A stretch of 64,000 nt of DNA from Neoechinorhynchus agilis (taxonomy: Eukaryota; Acanthocephala): assembly GCA_051530055.1 (NCBI GenBank), contig CM121341.1, positions 17,980,001 through 18,044,000 of the forward strand, in the 5' to 3' direction. Each line of letters opens with the position of its first letter. Position 1 is the first letter of the stretch. Shown piece after piece: positions 1-10,899 of the stretch. Below the pieces are notes generated by a model. That model had not been told where the DNA came from. It did no database searches and saw only the letters and a list, made by a program, of their open reading frames with translations. The position numbers and the translations under genes were made by a program.

Positions 1-1766
1 ACCACAGATCGTATTCCCATGCCTGTAAGGATCCCGAGAAAAATAAACTAAAGTTTCTTGTCGCAAAATGAAGTTCTTAAATTCAGCGACAAGACGTCAA
101 TCTTTATTTTACTCAATGTAAAATAAATGCGTGTGTTTACGCCCTTTGTAAAATTTTCATGGAATATATTGATTTCATTTCTAATACATATCTAACCAAA
201 GATACAAGAAATGTGATCTCTCTAATAAAATAAACGGATATCATTGCTCTATTTTCATTTGAGACGCCGCAACCTGGTTCTAAAACTAATATAGAATACC
301 TATAAATTCCTTCGACAACGACCAATATCTTCTTCCAAGGTCTATGAGTTCGTGGTTGTCCATAAACTATTGCTTCCCTCAATTTTGTTTCCAAATCATT
401 CACGTCTGATCATGTTATCAAGAAGCAAAATTAGAACTGCAACTCACCGCAATGTTTAAACGGACAAATAGTAGCTTGGGACAGTCTGCATCCAAGTACA
501 ATTGAAGAGTGATTAAACTCGTCGCTGAGTACTAAGCATCCCTATTTTTAAGAGACAAGACATGAAAGGGTCAAAATGATGGTACTGTGATTTTATTGCC
601 TTTAAAATAAGTTCAGAGTATATCTTCCTCTTAAGAAAAAATTACGAGAATATTTATATTTTTGTGACACTGTCTTAGTCGATTACCAATGGAATCGCCC
701 GACTGCCTCAGGAAACGTTTCGTTCAAAGTTAAGAAGAAATACCTGTTGTACAAGACACGGAATATTGGTTGAATTTGTAGCAAATCCCATTCCAAAGAC
801 CAAAGCATCTTCTACGCCCAAAAAGTTAGCGACCCGCTTCTCAATCTTTCTATGCAAGACAGTACATCCTTAAGAACATTCGGCTTTAAAATAGATTCTT
901 ATTGTGATACTGACCGATTTCAGAATATGAACTACATGTAGCCACGCCGTAATTATGAATAACTTCCTTTACGGCATTCACGCAAACTCCTCGATTTTCA
1001 GCGAATCCAAGGTAGTTATATGATCCGAGATTGATGACCTTTTTCAGCTTTCCAGTCGTCCTTTAATGTAGGGTCCATAGTGATACCAAAAAGTCTTATT
1101 TTAAACTCATAAAAAGCAAATACACATTTTAATTTTTGTTACTTTGTTTTCTCGTTGCAAGAAGAGTTCACAACCAATGACTCACGGAGAGTACATGACT
1201 CAAATCTCGCTCTAATGTCATGATGGTAAATTTTCGGCAGTATCTTAACGGCGGCTACAAATGGAAGAATATCTTCAGGGCGACATTCATTAGATAAATG
1301 GATCGCCAATTTTCGTCAGAAGGTAATGCACAAAATAAAAATAACAAATCCAATCTTTTTGTCACATAAATAGACTATCGAATTTAAGTCTTAGATTCAA
1401 TACGTTATGTAGTCAAAGAAACCCTGAATCTTACTTAAATGACCAGTTATAGTCATCAGAGTACCGCTCACATAACTCCATTTCTACTCCCGGTGTAGAT
1501 CCAATTGGACGTGAGAAACAGTCCCGTACTCGAAAGTATATGTTTCGGGTGTAGAAGCTTTCAAAACTCTGATAAAGCGGAACAAATCCATTTCGACTTT
1601 TATCCACGGCTCCTCTTCGCTTCTCTATGTATAATAACCGAAGAATGTCCCGAAACATGCCGAAGATGTAAAGAACCAGGAAGTTGAGGTATGTGAAAAG
1701 TGCTGTAAATAGCGGAGGCTCCTCCATTTTGCGCCCACTGCCACAATTTAAGGTTTCAGATGCCAT
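1..1766 (-). CDS. SPTLC2: Serine palmitoyltransferase subunit 2 (5' part; cut by window edge)
   Basis: PLP-dependent catalytic subunit of serine palmitoyltransferase in the ER membrane, which condenses serine with palmitoyl-CoA at the first step of sphingolipid synthesis. Exons I can join in frame on the minus strand: 1766-1435, 1060-915, 868-744, 541-448, 405-300 and a partial one from 22 to the edge. Exon 1 has the family's hydrophobic membrane segment ([20 protein letters not shown]) and the SLYQ-like [12 protein letters not shown] block ending DYNWSFK. Later exons give [39 protein letters not shown] and [17 protein letters not shown], all characteristic of SPTLC2. Introns are 374, 46, 202, 42 and about 277 bp. 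The catalytic lysine lies beyond the left edge. The usual CSTRQEIG block reads CSSYSEIG, and the block after VEGIY reads RHGNTICG, so this copy is divergent there. The start is the first ATG before the membrane segment. Confidence 0.9.
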
Positions 1767-2280
1767 TAAATGCCAAATCGAACTTACGATTATCGGCTAA
1801 CGATTAAGTTACCAATCACTCTTCTTCCGTATGCAATTCGATTTCGTCACTAAATACATTCTAAAGGTTAGCTAATCGAAAGATACAATAAATTTTGCCA
1901 TATAAAAACATAAATAATTCGATCTTTAAACATTTTGAATCCTGTATTATATAAACACGTTTTATGAAAAATGCAGGATCCACACACTTGCCAGCATCTA
2001 TCTTTGCTAAACGGTGTCTGGATGACGGATGTTAAAGGCAAGGGAGGTGGGACTTCTTGAATTCTCTTATGACTCGTAACTTTAACTTAGCGCACTTGAT
2101 AACTTTATTCCGTGGAAAATTTCAGCCTCGCAATCCAACGAGGAAATGCGGTCAGCGTCCGGGGGACGATTTAATCATTTTAAAATAAATTGTAGAAAAT
2201 TAAAAAAAAATTTCATAAACTAAAATCTTGTCAGAGTCAACAATAAGTTTGAATTTGCGTATCCACCTTTGTTTGGCTTT
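1767..2280. other. Intergenic, no gene seen
   Basis: AT-rich sequence upstream of SPTLC2. It probably holds that gene's promoter, but I can point to no specific motif. Confidence 0.4.
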
Positions 2281-2400
2281 TTAAACTTACAACGAGGCAA
2301 TGCTGCTAGCGTGATAGCGACAGCCGAGGAATGAGAGAAGCTAAGATTTTGCGGACGATGGTGATTGCACGTTTTGGGCTTTATTATTAATGAAAAGTTA
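2281..2400 (+). mobile_element. 3' tail fragment of restriction-like-endonuclease LINE, family 1
   Basis: About 110 bp matching the extreme 3' end of the larger copies at 5.4-7.0, 27.2-27.6 and 43.0-43.5 kb. It has the last codons around RGNAASVIATAEE and KLRFCGR, followed by the shared tail GGTGATTGCACGTTTT. This is an ordinary 5'-truncated LINE remnant. Confidence 0.7.
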
Positions 2401-2689
2401 ACTTGTAAAAAACCTTTGGTAAAAAATGTTTTACTTAAAATTTTTTTCTTTAGTCTTCGTTTCTGAATCTTAAGCTTTGTTGGAAATGCAACTTTATTAA
2501 TCTAAACCACGTTTTTATTTCTCTTCATTTTACTTGAAATTTGAACAATTGCCGGAAATCGCAATATAAAACGACAAATAACCGCATCTTGTACCAGTGA
2601 ATGATTTTTCGTTCAACATTAAAACTAATTTTTAAATGTCTTTACTGGCAATCATGTTTTTATTGATTCTCACTTAGAGCATCCCCATC

Positions 2690-2983
2690 CTCGGTTTTTT
2701 GTTTTTTCTTCTTGACATGAAGCTACACCGGTTTCTTACATCAGAGAAGTGATTGAATCACTTAGATTCTGATGCGTGCGGTAAAACGTTTGTGCACCCC
2801 ACTAGATCCTCAAATACTTCACGAGGAGGCGGGACTCATCAGCGAGTTTCCTCCCTTCAACAGTATTTCGTCCCCATTTGGTTGCGCGTCATTGATGATC
2901 GTGTGATTTGAACCAATGCAACCAGGGCTTGAGTCCACTGATCGGTATGGCTTCATGCCAAGAAGAAAAACTAAAAAGCCGAG
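2690..2983. mobile_element. MITE-like element with ~34-bp terminal inverted repeats
   Basis: Positions 2690-2723 and 2950-2983 are inverted complements of each other with about four mismatches (outer ends CTCGG and CCGAG, inner ends GACATGAAGC and GCTTCATGCC). The 226 bp between them hold no ORF. The shape fits a non-autonomous DNA transposon or a collapsed inverted-repeat element. I see no clear target-site duplication. Confidence 0.5.
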
Positions 2984-3470
2984 AAAGGAAGGAATGTCAT
3001 AAATTTGAATTAAGACTATTCCTTATAAAATGACTAAATGTGAATTTGTGACCAATATGAGATGTTGGTATAACTGTCGAAAAATTTCTCCTATATCAAC
3101 GATAGTCGAAAGTTGCTATCGATTTTGGTCCTTCTTAAATGTTGTACCTATTCATATTTGCTCCCGCAACTGGTATCATTTGAAATCGTAATTTCGGATG
3201 GTTGGACGAGCTTTTTTTGTTGATGTATTTGTAAAATTGATTTTGAATATTTGTGAGAAATTCATCTTAATAAACTTTGGTGTCTTGCAATTTATTTCCC
3301 TTTGAATTGAAAATTCGGAGTTCAGTTCCTAAACTAAAGTTGTCCATTGGAATCGCTGTAGGTTAAATTACTAGGTCAAATACTTTAGTCGTCGCCATAA
3401 GGAGAAGTCTAATTAATTGAACGCAGCAAATGGTGATACGATTTTTAAAGTCTCATTTTGTCGACCAACT
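2984..3470. other. Intergenic, no gene seen
   Basis: AT-rich sequence downstream (on the minus strand) of the secreted-protein gene copy 1. No repeat or coding signal recognised. Confidence 0.3.
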
Positions 3471-4171
3471 TTAAACGTACCTAAATTTCCATTGATTAAA
3501 TTTACTAATTTTATGATTTTTTGTTTTTGCGAACTTTGATGCAATGTGGTTCGCATTCTGTGCGCCTTTAGCATTTACCCTTTGAATTTTCGGGAATTTC
3601 TCCATGGCATCCAATTCTGGTACGGTCGTTAATGCTGTAGAACTTTTGATTTCTTTTAAGCTTCTTAAGTCCACTCGAGCGTTAACTTCTATTTTTCGAT
3701 TAGGATTATTTTAAGTAGATACATTAACGAGGTTAAAGACAATTATTTTCGTGAAAAATGTAATTTTTCAATTTTTTGGATTACAGAATCCTTTCAATTC
3801 ATTGATACTTTTAATCCCGTTACACTTAAAGTCCACAATTCCCAACCAAGTTCGCTCCAAAATTTTAATTTAAATGTGCAAGTCCACATTTTCGCATACA
3901 TCATTTCGATATAGATTGTCTTTTTCTCACGCTCAATAATTTCGTCTGTATCTTTTGGAAATGTGCGCAATACACATCGCCCACAAAATCCATTAGAGCG
4001 TTCAATAAAGGTAGTCCTTTGTAATTCAGTACGTGAACTTGTGTCAATCTTGGAAATACCTTTTAAGATTGATTGAAATTCCCCGAAGTGATATGCCAAA
4101 TACAAACAGTTCCGAAACTTCTTATTTTCCTTGTTGTGCGGTTCAAACGCCGAGACTTATTTTTATTGCTT

Positions 4172-4203
4172 AATATTTCGTGGAGAAAATCCACCTCATC
4201 AGG
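4172..4203 (-). ncRNA. Hammerhead ribozyme core in left arm of PLE (minus strand)
   Basis: On the minus strand: CTGATGAG, a helix II GTGGA/TCCAC closed by a short loop, then CGAAATAT. All catalytic-core positions (CTGANGA and GAAA) are present. GAA is followed by palindromic ATAT and T, the very short helix III typical of Penelope-associated hammerheads that act as dimers. Confidence 0.65.
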
Positions 4204-5093
4204 CATCTACAAACTGGTTTTATACGGGTTACCTTAGGCTCAGGAGCGCGGGTTAGCCGTGCCCGTGGTTCGGGATGTTAATGTCCGCTCGAACCCCTGC
4301 GCAATGTTCGCCTTTCTTTCAGCTATAAATCGTTGAGTGGGAGTGCGAGACTAAAGTTCGCCTTATTTCCCTCAGTTGTCCAGTTCGCTGCATGTGACAG
4401 AAGATTAAATTGCTCGCGATAATGAGTCGGAATTGTAAGGTTGGTTTGTGTATTTTTGGCAATAGATATAAGAATGCCTATTGCGCGGCCGCAAGCGCTC
4501 CAATTTTCCACCATGCCTTTTTATAATCTCGTCCAACACTCTTGTCACTCTATCGCTGACGTACCCATCAAGCCATGTGTTATCCTCAGTATCCAAAACC
4601 CCAGATAAGAATGAGGGACGGCATTATCTGGTTTTTGCAAAAAGAAGACCAATACGACACCTACATGCGAAGTCTATGAAATAGGCTGTTCGGAATGCCA
4701 TAAAAAGTATGTTGGACAAACGAAGCAATGTCTGTGCAAATGCATCCAACAGCACAAATACGCGTGTAGGCGTTTCGATCGATCATCGGCAATATATAGC
4801 TATGAGCAGACATCTCAACACCGAGTTGACTTTGACGGTGCTGCTAAGATTACGGCCGAAGCGAACTGGAGGCGGAGACTCGTGTATGAAGCCATACGCA
4901 TTGCAGCAAACTGGACAATTGAGGGAAAAAAAGGCTAACTTTAGTCTCGCACTTCCAATAAACGATTTAAAGCTAAAGGAAAACCGAAAATTGCGCAGGG
5001 GCTTCGAGCGGACATTAACTCCCCGAACCACGGGCACGGCTAACCCGCGCTCCTGAGCCTAAGGTAAACCGTATAAAACCAATTCGTAGATGT

Positions 5094-5124
5094 CTGATGA
5101 GGTGGATTTTGTCCACGAAATATT
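5094..5124 (+). ncRNA. Hammerhead ribozyme core in right arm of PLE (plus strand)
   Basis: Mirror copy of the minus-strand motif at 4172-4203: CTGATGAG, helix II GTGGA/TCCAC, CGAAATATT. Core nucleotides are intact. Helix I pairing is weak by eye. Confidence 0.65.
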
Positions 5125-5436
5125 AAGCAATAAAAATAAGTCTCGGTGTTTGAACCGCACAACAAGAATATCTATCCACCCGAATGTGATATTGCATGAA
5201 ACTTCTTATTTTGTAGAATTGTAAATTAGAATCGTGGGGGGTCGTTTTTGAGTTTTGGAATACAATTTCTTGCCACATTTCAGTTGTACGACAATCCCTG
5301 AACTATTAAGCTCTATGTACACTCAATTGCGAATTCTGCATTCAATTGAAATGCAATAAACCCAAAAATGATCATTTCTATTATCGTTGGAAGCATTTTG
5401 GGTACTTATATATTCCAGGATTACTTCCCGCGCATT

Positions 5437-6965
5437 CTCCTAACAGTAAATCCAATAGCGCACTCTCCATTTCAGCTTCAACGCTAGGAACTTGGATGAC
5501 GCTACCCTCGGAGGTGATCCCTCCGTTGCACTGCGCGATTTGGAGACGCTAATTAGGGAGGCCTCGAGTATGGGCATTGTGCTCAATGCTGGAAAGTGTG
5601 AACTTATAGTATTAAATATCGAAGACGCCGCCAAAGTCCAGGACCTAGTGGATGGGTTCGAGGCCGTAGATCCAGGCCTGAAACTCGTGACTCGGGAACA
5701 ACTCAGCCTCCTGGGCAGTTGCGTCTTCGATTCAAATGTGGAAGATGAGATCGGCCATATCATACCGAAACTTTCGTTGCTGTGCGATAGGGTGTGCGCT
5801 CTCTCGACTCATGAAACCTTGTTTCTCATAAAGAACGCGCTCTTCATCCCCAAATTATTGTACAAGGTTCGCACAGCAACATTTTTCAAACACAAAAAAG
5901 GATTGGCAAAGCTGGACGATAAGGTGAGGGCATGCCTCGAGCGTATTTTAAATGTCCAGCTCTCAGATGAGGCGTGGCGACAAGCTTCTTTGCCTATGTC
6001 ATCTGGGGGATTGGTAATTCGGGCACTAGTCGACCTTGCTCTGCCGGCCTTCCTTGGATCGTTTGAGGGGAGCCTACCAGTCTCGAAGAACATTTTGAAG
6101 GAAAAGTTCTGTCTTGACCGGGATTTCGTGTTGGCGGTTGAGGAATGGTGCCAGCAGACAGGCGCTAACCATGCTCCCGTGAATGGCCTCAGACAATCGA
6201 TCTGGGACGGACCTCTTGTCGCGAGAGCTCACAGCTCTCTACTTTCCGGTTCTCGCGATGGGGTCGTCCGAGCTAGACTGTCGGCAGTTTCAACACGAGA
6301 ATCTGGGGCGTGGTTGGAGGCTGTTCCTCTGGCATCAGTGGGAACTCTTCTTACTGACGAGGTAACGAGGATCGCAGTATCCTTAAGACTTGGTCTCCCG
6401 ATATGCACGCCCCATCGCTGTCGATGTGGGGCGACACGGTCTCATTTGCCGAAAGTCAGGAGGAAGGTTCTCACCCCATTCTGAGATCAATAGCGTAATT
6501 TCTCGGGCTTTGAGAACGACGAACTTCCCCAACATCTTGGAACCCACCCATCCATGTCGATTAGACGGTCGTCGACCTCACGGAATTTCGGTCTTTCCGT
6601 GGCGGGAGGGACGGCACGTGTGTGGACATCCTCGCAGTAAGCAGCATTCCGTACTCTCTCGAAATCCCGGGAGGTACAGCCAATGCAGCGGAAGCGAGGA
6701 AGGTACGAAAATATAGGGATTTAGCAAGGTCCCACTATTTTGTCCCCTTCGGAGTAGAGACGTATGGAACACTTGGCAGCTCGGCACTCGCTCTGCTCCA
6801 AAATCTCCCAAAGAAATTGAGAGAAACGACCGGCGACGCACGAGCAGGTGTATTCCTGCGACAAAATATCTCACTCGCAGTACAACGAGGCGATGCTACT
6901 AGCGTCATAATGACAGCCGAAGAAGGAGAGAAGCTAAGATTTTGCGGACGGTGATGATTGCATAG
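5437..6965 (+). mobile_element. 5'-truncated LINE with restriction-like endonuclease, family 1 (copy A)
   Basis: Begins at the RT catalytic motif (NLDDATLGGD, equivalent to xxDD). It continues through the thumb and linker (LGSCVFDSN, FIPKLLYK) into the C-terminal Cys/His motif CTPHRCRCG, then HSEINSVISRAL and the endonuclease region (GRRPxG, then YRDLARSHYFVPFGVETYG). This order, RT then Cys/His motif then PD-(D/E)xK-like nuclease, is that of R2/CRE-type non-LTR elements. The frame changes near 6480 and 6620, and the nuclease PD reads PH, so the copy is dead. The 3' tail is shared with other family-1 pieces. It sits between the two copies of the secreted-protein gene. Confidence 0.75.
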
Positions 6966-6993
6966 TTAATATTGGAATGTATAGTGGAAGGCA

Positions 6994-7793
6994 CTAAATT
7001 AACCTATTTCGTTCAAAAAATTTATGATTCTTTGTTTTTGCGAACTTGGATGCAATGTGGTTCGTATTCTGTACGCCTTTAGCATTTACCCTTTGAATTT
7101 TAGGGAATTTCTCCATGGCATCTAATTCTGGTTCGGTTGTTAATGTTGTAGAACTTTTGATTTCTTTTAAGCCTCGTAAGTCCACTCCGGCGTTAACTTC
7201 TATTTTTCGAGTAGGATTTTTTAAGTAGATACATTAACGAGGTTATAGACAATTATTTTCGTGAAAAATGTAATTTTTTAATTACAGAATCCTTTCAATT
7301 CATTGATACTTTTAATCCCGTTACACTTAAAGTCAACAATTCCCAACCAAGTTCGCTCCAAAATTTTAATTTAAATGTGCAAGTCCACATTTTCGCATAC
7401 ATCATTTCGATATAGATTGTCTTTTTCTCACACTCAACAATTTCATCTGTATCTTTTGGAAATGTGCGCAATACACATCGCCCACAAAATCCATTAGAGC
7501 GTTCAATAAAGGTAGTCCTTTGTAGTTCAGTACGTGAACTTGTGTCAATCTTGGAAATACCTTTTAAGATTGATTGAAATTCCCCGAAGTGATATGCGAA
7601 ATACAAACAGTTCCAATTGTAAATTAGAATCTTGAGGGTCGTTTTTAAGTTTTAGAATACAATTTCTTGCCACATTTCAGTTGTGCGACAATCTCTTAAC
7701 TATTAAGCTCTACGCACATTCTACTGCGAATTCTGCATTCAATTGAAATCCAATAAACGCAAAAATGATCATTTCTATTATCGTTGAAAGCAT
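6994..7793 (-). CDS. Small secreted protein of unknown function, tandem copy 2
   Basis: Three exons join in phase on the minus strand: 7793-7725, 7630-7327 and 7199-6994, giving 192 residues. Residues 1-23 form a signal peptide (hydrophobic core IIFAFIGF, then NAEFA). The mature part contains NCLYFAYHFGEF, a CGRC motif, the basic and aromatic stretch YAKMWTCTFKLKFWSEL, and a charged tail (LDAMEKFPKIQRVNAKG, HIASKFAKTKNHK). Introns are 94 and 127 bp. No family recognised. Compared with copy 1, the last residues differ (FFERNRLI) because homology ends close to the LINE boundary at about 6.97 kb, so the C-terminus may be artificial. The exon structure is an inference supported by phase and by conservation between the two copies. 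Confidence 0.55.
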
Positions 7794-7931
7794 TTTAGTT
7801 ACACTTATATATTCGAGAATTACTTCCCGAAAAACGTATAATTTCGAAACTTGAAGCATTTCATTGTATTTAATAAACCATTTTTTTCCCAATTCCGGAA
7901 CTCGTAAAAATTCAAACACATTACCGGTCAT

Positions 7932-8652
7932 GACTTTTTTCCGTCGCGGTTTCTACTAAATTTCAACGAACGATCAAACTCTATTGCAGTTCTCAGAGCC
8001 AAGAAGTTGAAATAAAATAAAGCTTTGGCGGAAAATGGAATTTCAGCAATTTTAAAAATGCCCATTGTTTCTAATCTCTGCAGTCGTTTACAAAAGAGAC
8101 AATTTTTTCTCCCAAAAAGAGTCCGATTATTTGTTTCTTGTGAGGAAACATTTGGGCGATCAAAAAAAGCAATAAGACGTTTCTTACTAGAGATATTTGA
8201 CAATCTCAAAACTAAAAAATCGACTCTTCACATATTGCTTATACCTTTACCCAAAAAGTAATTCATCTGATATCATTTATATTTTTTCACAAAATATTTC
8301 CATGCTCTGCTGTATTTAAGGTCTCCGTTTATATGGGATTTTCTTTTGAACTTTCTACGGAAAGATGATCGTCGCACATCAAGAATTGCAGATCTAGATA
8401 AAATAATTTAAAGTTAAACTAATCGAATACCATTGATTATAATTTGTTATTACTCAAACAAATTCTGTAATTACTTAAATTTCGTGAATGATCCAAAAAA
8501 AGGTCAGCTACTTTTGTGCACGGCATGTACTGAAGCATTTCGTGACATGACCTGAGACGACAGCTTTCAAACATCAGATTTAAAAAATGCAAGAATAAAG
8601 CCCTTAAGACATTACTATATTAGTTGGCGACAACTCAGATCACTCTTAAGTT
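7932..8652. other. Intergenic, no gene seen
   Basis: Upstream of both the secreted-protein copy 2 (minus) and the protease gene (plus), so a shared divergent promoter region. Homopolymer-rich short ORFs here look like noise. Confidence 0.35.
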
Positions 8653-10255
8653 ATGTTAACAATCTTTCTGTTCTTAGTTTCGGTAGACATCGCCTATAGT
8701 CTACCCGAAACCGGGAATTTATCTTCGCATTCGAGCAATTATTCATTATCAGCATCTACAACATCATCGCCAGTAAACGACGAGAAATGGCCCGATAGTT
8801 GGTATCTTCACCCGTCTGCCTTGAATATTGAAAGGGTCTGGAACGATGGTTATACTGGAAAAGGCGTCGTTGTGGGTGTAATCGATTCTGGTATCGAATC
8901 TGATCATCCCGAGTTAAAGGATAACGTCTTGGCGACGCTGCCCAACTCAAGCGTTTACTCGGATCATGGCAATGGCTGTGCCGGAATCATAGCTGGGAAA
9001 CCAGGCAACCATATTTGCGGCGTAGGTATAGCCTATGATTCCAAACTTATCAGCTTAAACTTAATCCCGACATACGATCTTTTTTTCGATACAAATGAGC
9101 CCCTGGAAGGATCCTACGGCTTAAAGTAGCAGCGATGCATAATCTTTTTTGGGTTTATATACTGTAACGAAATGTCGGTACATAATGCAACGCTGCACAT
9201 TAAAATCAATGATCGATATTTATAGCATGGCTGTTGGTTTTCCGGATGACGGCCGCTCGGTTTCGGAAATTTATGAAGACGAAAATATAGTACTAGCTAA
9301 TAATGCACGGTTAGGGCGTAATGGCTTAGGATCTTCCTTTGTTATATCCTCTGGTAATGGTGGCTTGTTTTTGGATAATTGTGCTGTCGATGGGCGAGTG
9401 AATTCCCACTACTCTATCGCTGTAACTGGCGTTCTAAGAAACCACTCATCGCCGTATTTCGCTGAAAAGTGTGCCGCCATCATGACAACTGTTTATACGA
9501 GCGATGGCACTTCAAATGGTATAATAACTACGGGTCTTAATGGTACATGTAATGATCATTTCGATGGCACATCAACCGCCGCTCCTATGGTAGCGGCTAT
9601 TATTGCACTTGGACTTGAAGCAAATCCTCTGCTCGACTACAGACAAATCCAGTACTTGATAATTATGTCGTCTGTTAGGCATCCAAACATGAAACCGTAT
9701 TGGCCTACGCACGGACGATGGTGGAGAAATGGAGCTGGATATTGGGTAAGTGATTTTTTTGGGTTTGGAATTCTCGATCCCAAATCTTTTGTGGATAACG
9801 CCATTTCGATGAAAGGTCGTAAACTGCCAAAATCTAATATCTGTAACGTTCGCATAGCAAACTTTACTTTGTTAAAACACTATTCTTCGAAACGTTTCCG
9901 AGTTTATACCGATGCCTGCAATTCATCTACGTCTGCGATAACCAGTTTAGAACATGTAATTTTAAATGTTACAATCAAACCTGATTATTCAAATCCTGGA
10001 AAAAGAGGCAAACTATTGATTGTGCTTGTGTCTCCTAGCAATAAACCTATAGATATGTTGGATATTCGACCTCTTGATGATGATGAAGTGTATGGATTTA
10101 GAAATCAGTCATTTACTTCGGTGCTTAATTGGTTTGAAGATCCGCGTGGTTTTTGGGAAGCAACTATATATAATTACAATCATAACGGTTCATTCATTAT
10201 AGAGAAGATGGACATGATGCTGATCGGTGTTGATGGTAACCCTTTACAGGAATGA
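8653..10255 (+). CDS. Divergent furin/kexin-like subtilisin protease without a prodomain
   Basis: Proprotein-convertase family (S8B). Residues 1-17 are a signal peptide. The catalytic domain then follows at once: WYLHPSALNIERVW, GYTGKGVVVGVIDSGIESD (catalytic Asp), DHGNGCAGIIAG (His), SSGNGG (oxyanion Asn), FDGTSTAAPMVAAIIAL (Ser). A P-domain-like part follows to VDGNPLQE. All catalytic residues are present, but the usual inhibitory prodomain with its basic cleavage site is missing, as is the insert between Asp and His. The canonical DDGIE is DSGIE, and SWGPDDDG is AVGFPDDG. The frame changes between 9126 and 9224. A phase-compatible 98-bp intron (gtagca to tttatag) is possible but would remove the conserved IDIYS, so a frameshift is equally likely. 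Poly(A) signal AATAAA near 10369. Could be a working paralogue or a young pseudogene. Confidence 0.7.
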
Positions 10256-10499
10256 AATATAATTTTTGTTTTCAAATTTCACAAGATGCACGGTATTACA
10301 ACGACAATGCAAAAAAACTAATCATTCGAATCAATGTCCCAACGGAAAATTCGATAATTTTGTGTTTCAATAAACGGCAGCAAAAAATCGCATTAAATCG
10401 GAGAATAAAATTGACAATTACAAATTATCTTGTAATATGCATTATACTTCACATATAGGGAAATCATTTTACGCAAATTATTTCAAAATTGACAATATT

Positions 10500-10870
10500 A
10501 GCATTTTTTATTGTTCAAAGTAGAGGAACCATGCACCTCCGGGTCCTCGTGAACATTATATGATAGGTTTCTTGAATGTGATTGTTTATTTTGGAGTGGA
10601 TGACGGGTCCGCTTGGGTCTGAAAGTTGGTGGTTATTGTTTGTAGGGGAGTTTGCTAGGTTCTACCTTTGCTCCGGTTCATTTAGAGTCATGATATCCGG
10701 GAAGATTGGGCAGTGGGGAAAAAGAAGTGGTGGAAGGGGGAGGTGCGAGGTAAAGGATGATGAAAGGAATTGCGATCGAGAGTGTTGTGCTCGTGTGAAA
10801 AGGTGAATAAAATGCGATAAAAATTATGGCGGTGGGGCTAAGAGGCGTTTAGATTGTTTCTTGAAAAATT
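10500..10870 (-). mobile_element. 3' fragment of jockey-like LINE
   Basis: Inverted copy of the 3' end at about 32040-32310. The complement encodes the LINE's C-terminal segment, and both copies share the tail complementary to the stretch around GGAGTGGATGACGGG. 5'-truncated. Confidence 0.55.
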
Positions 10871-10899
10871 ATTAATGCACTCGATGAGCGAGAGAAAAT

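Larger units (their letters stand above)
4114..5216 (+). mobile_element. Penelope-like element, 1.1 kb, with ~265-bp inverted arms
   Basis: The inserted segment is exactly what separates copy 1 from the uninterrupted sequence in copy 2 (around 7613-7617), so its ends are well placed. Arms 4131-4395 and 4900-5166 are inverted complements. Between them, plus-strand coding around 4660-4930 contains a GIY-YIG nuclease domain of Penelope type (YEIGCSECHKKYVGQTKQ). The reverse transcriptase is largely absent. A 15-bp sequence (GAAACTTCTTATTTT) stands at both outer ends but is missing from the empty site, so it belongs to the insertion. Each arm carries a hammerhead core (listed separately). A broken, internally deleted PLE. 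Confidence 0.75.
3471..5396 (-). pseudogene. Small secreted protein, tandem copy 1, disrupted by a Penelope-like insertion
   Basis: A copy of the gene at 6994-7793. The ATG at 5396 opens a signal-peptide-like stretch (MIIFGFIAFQLNAEFA). Exon 2 is in two parts because 1.1 kb of PLE sequence (4114-5216) sits between its first codons and NCLYLAYHFGEFQSILKG. Exon 3 is at 3674-3471 and, unlike copy 2, ends KISKFNQWKFRYV. Exon 2 holds a CGRC motif and alternating hydrophobic residues (YAKMWTCTFKLKFWSEL), compatible with a small beta-rich secreted fold. I do not recognise the family. The splice donor of exon 1 used in copy 2 (GCA|GTAGAA) is GCAATTGAG here, a second sign that this copy is decayed. 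About 85-90% identical to copy 2 over exons 2-3 by eye. Confidence 0.6.

Noticed and set aside
10252-10458. 68-codon plus frame after the protease
   Set aside because: AT-rich, starts inside the protease stop region and overlaps its poly(A) signal; it is 3' UTR.
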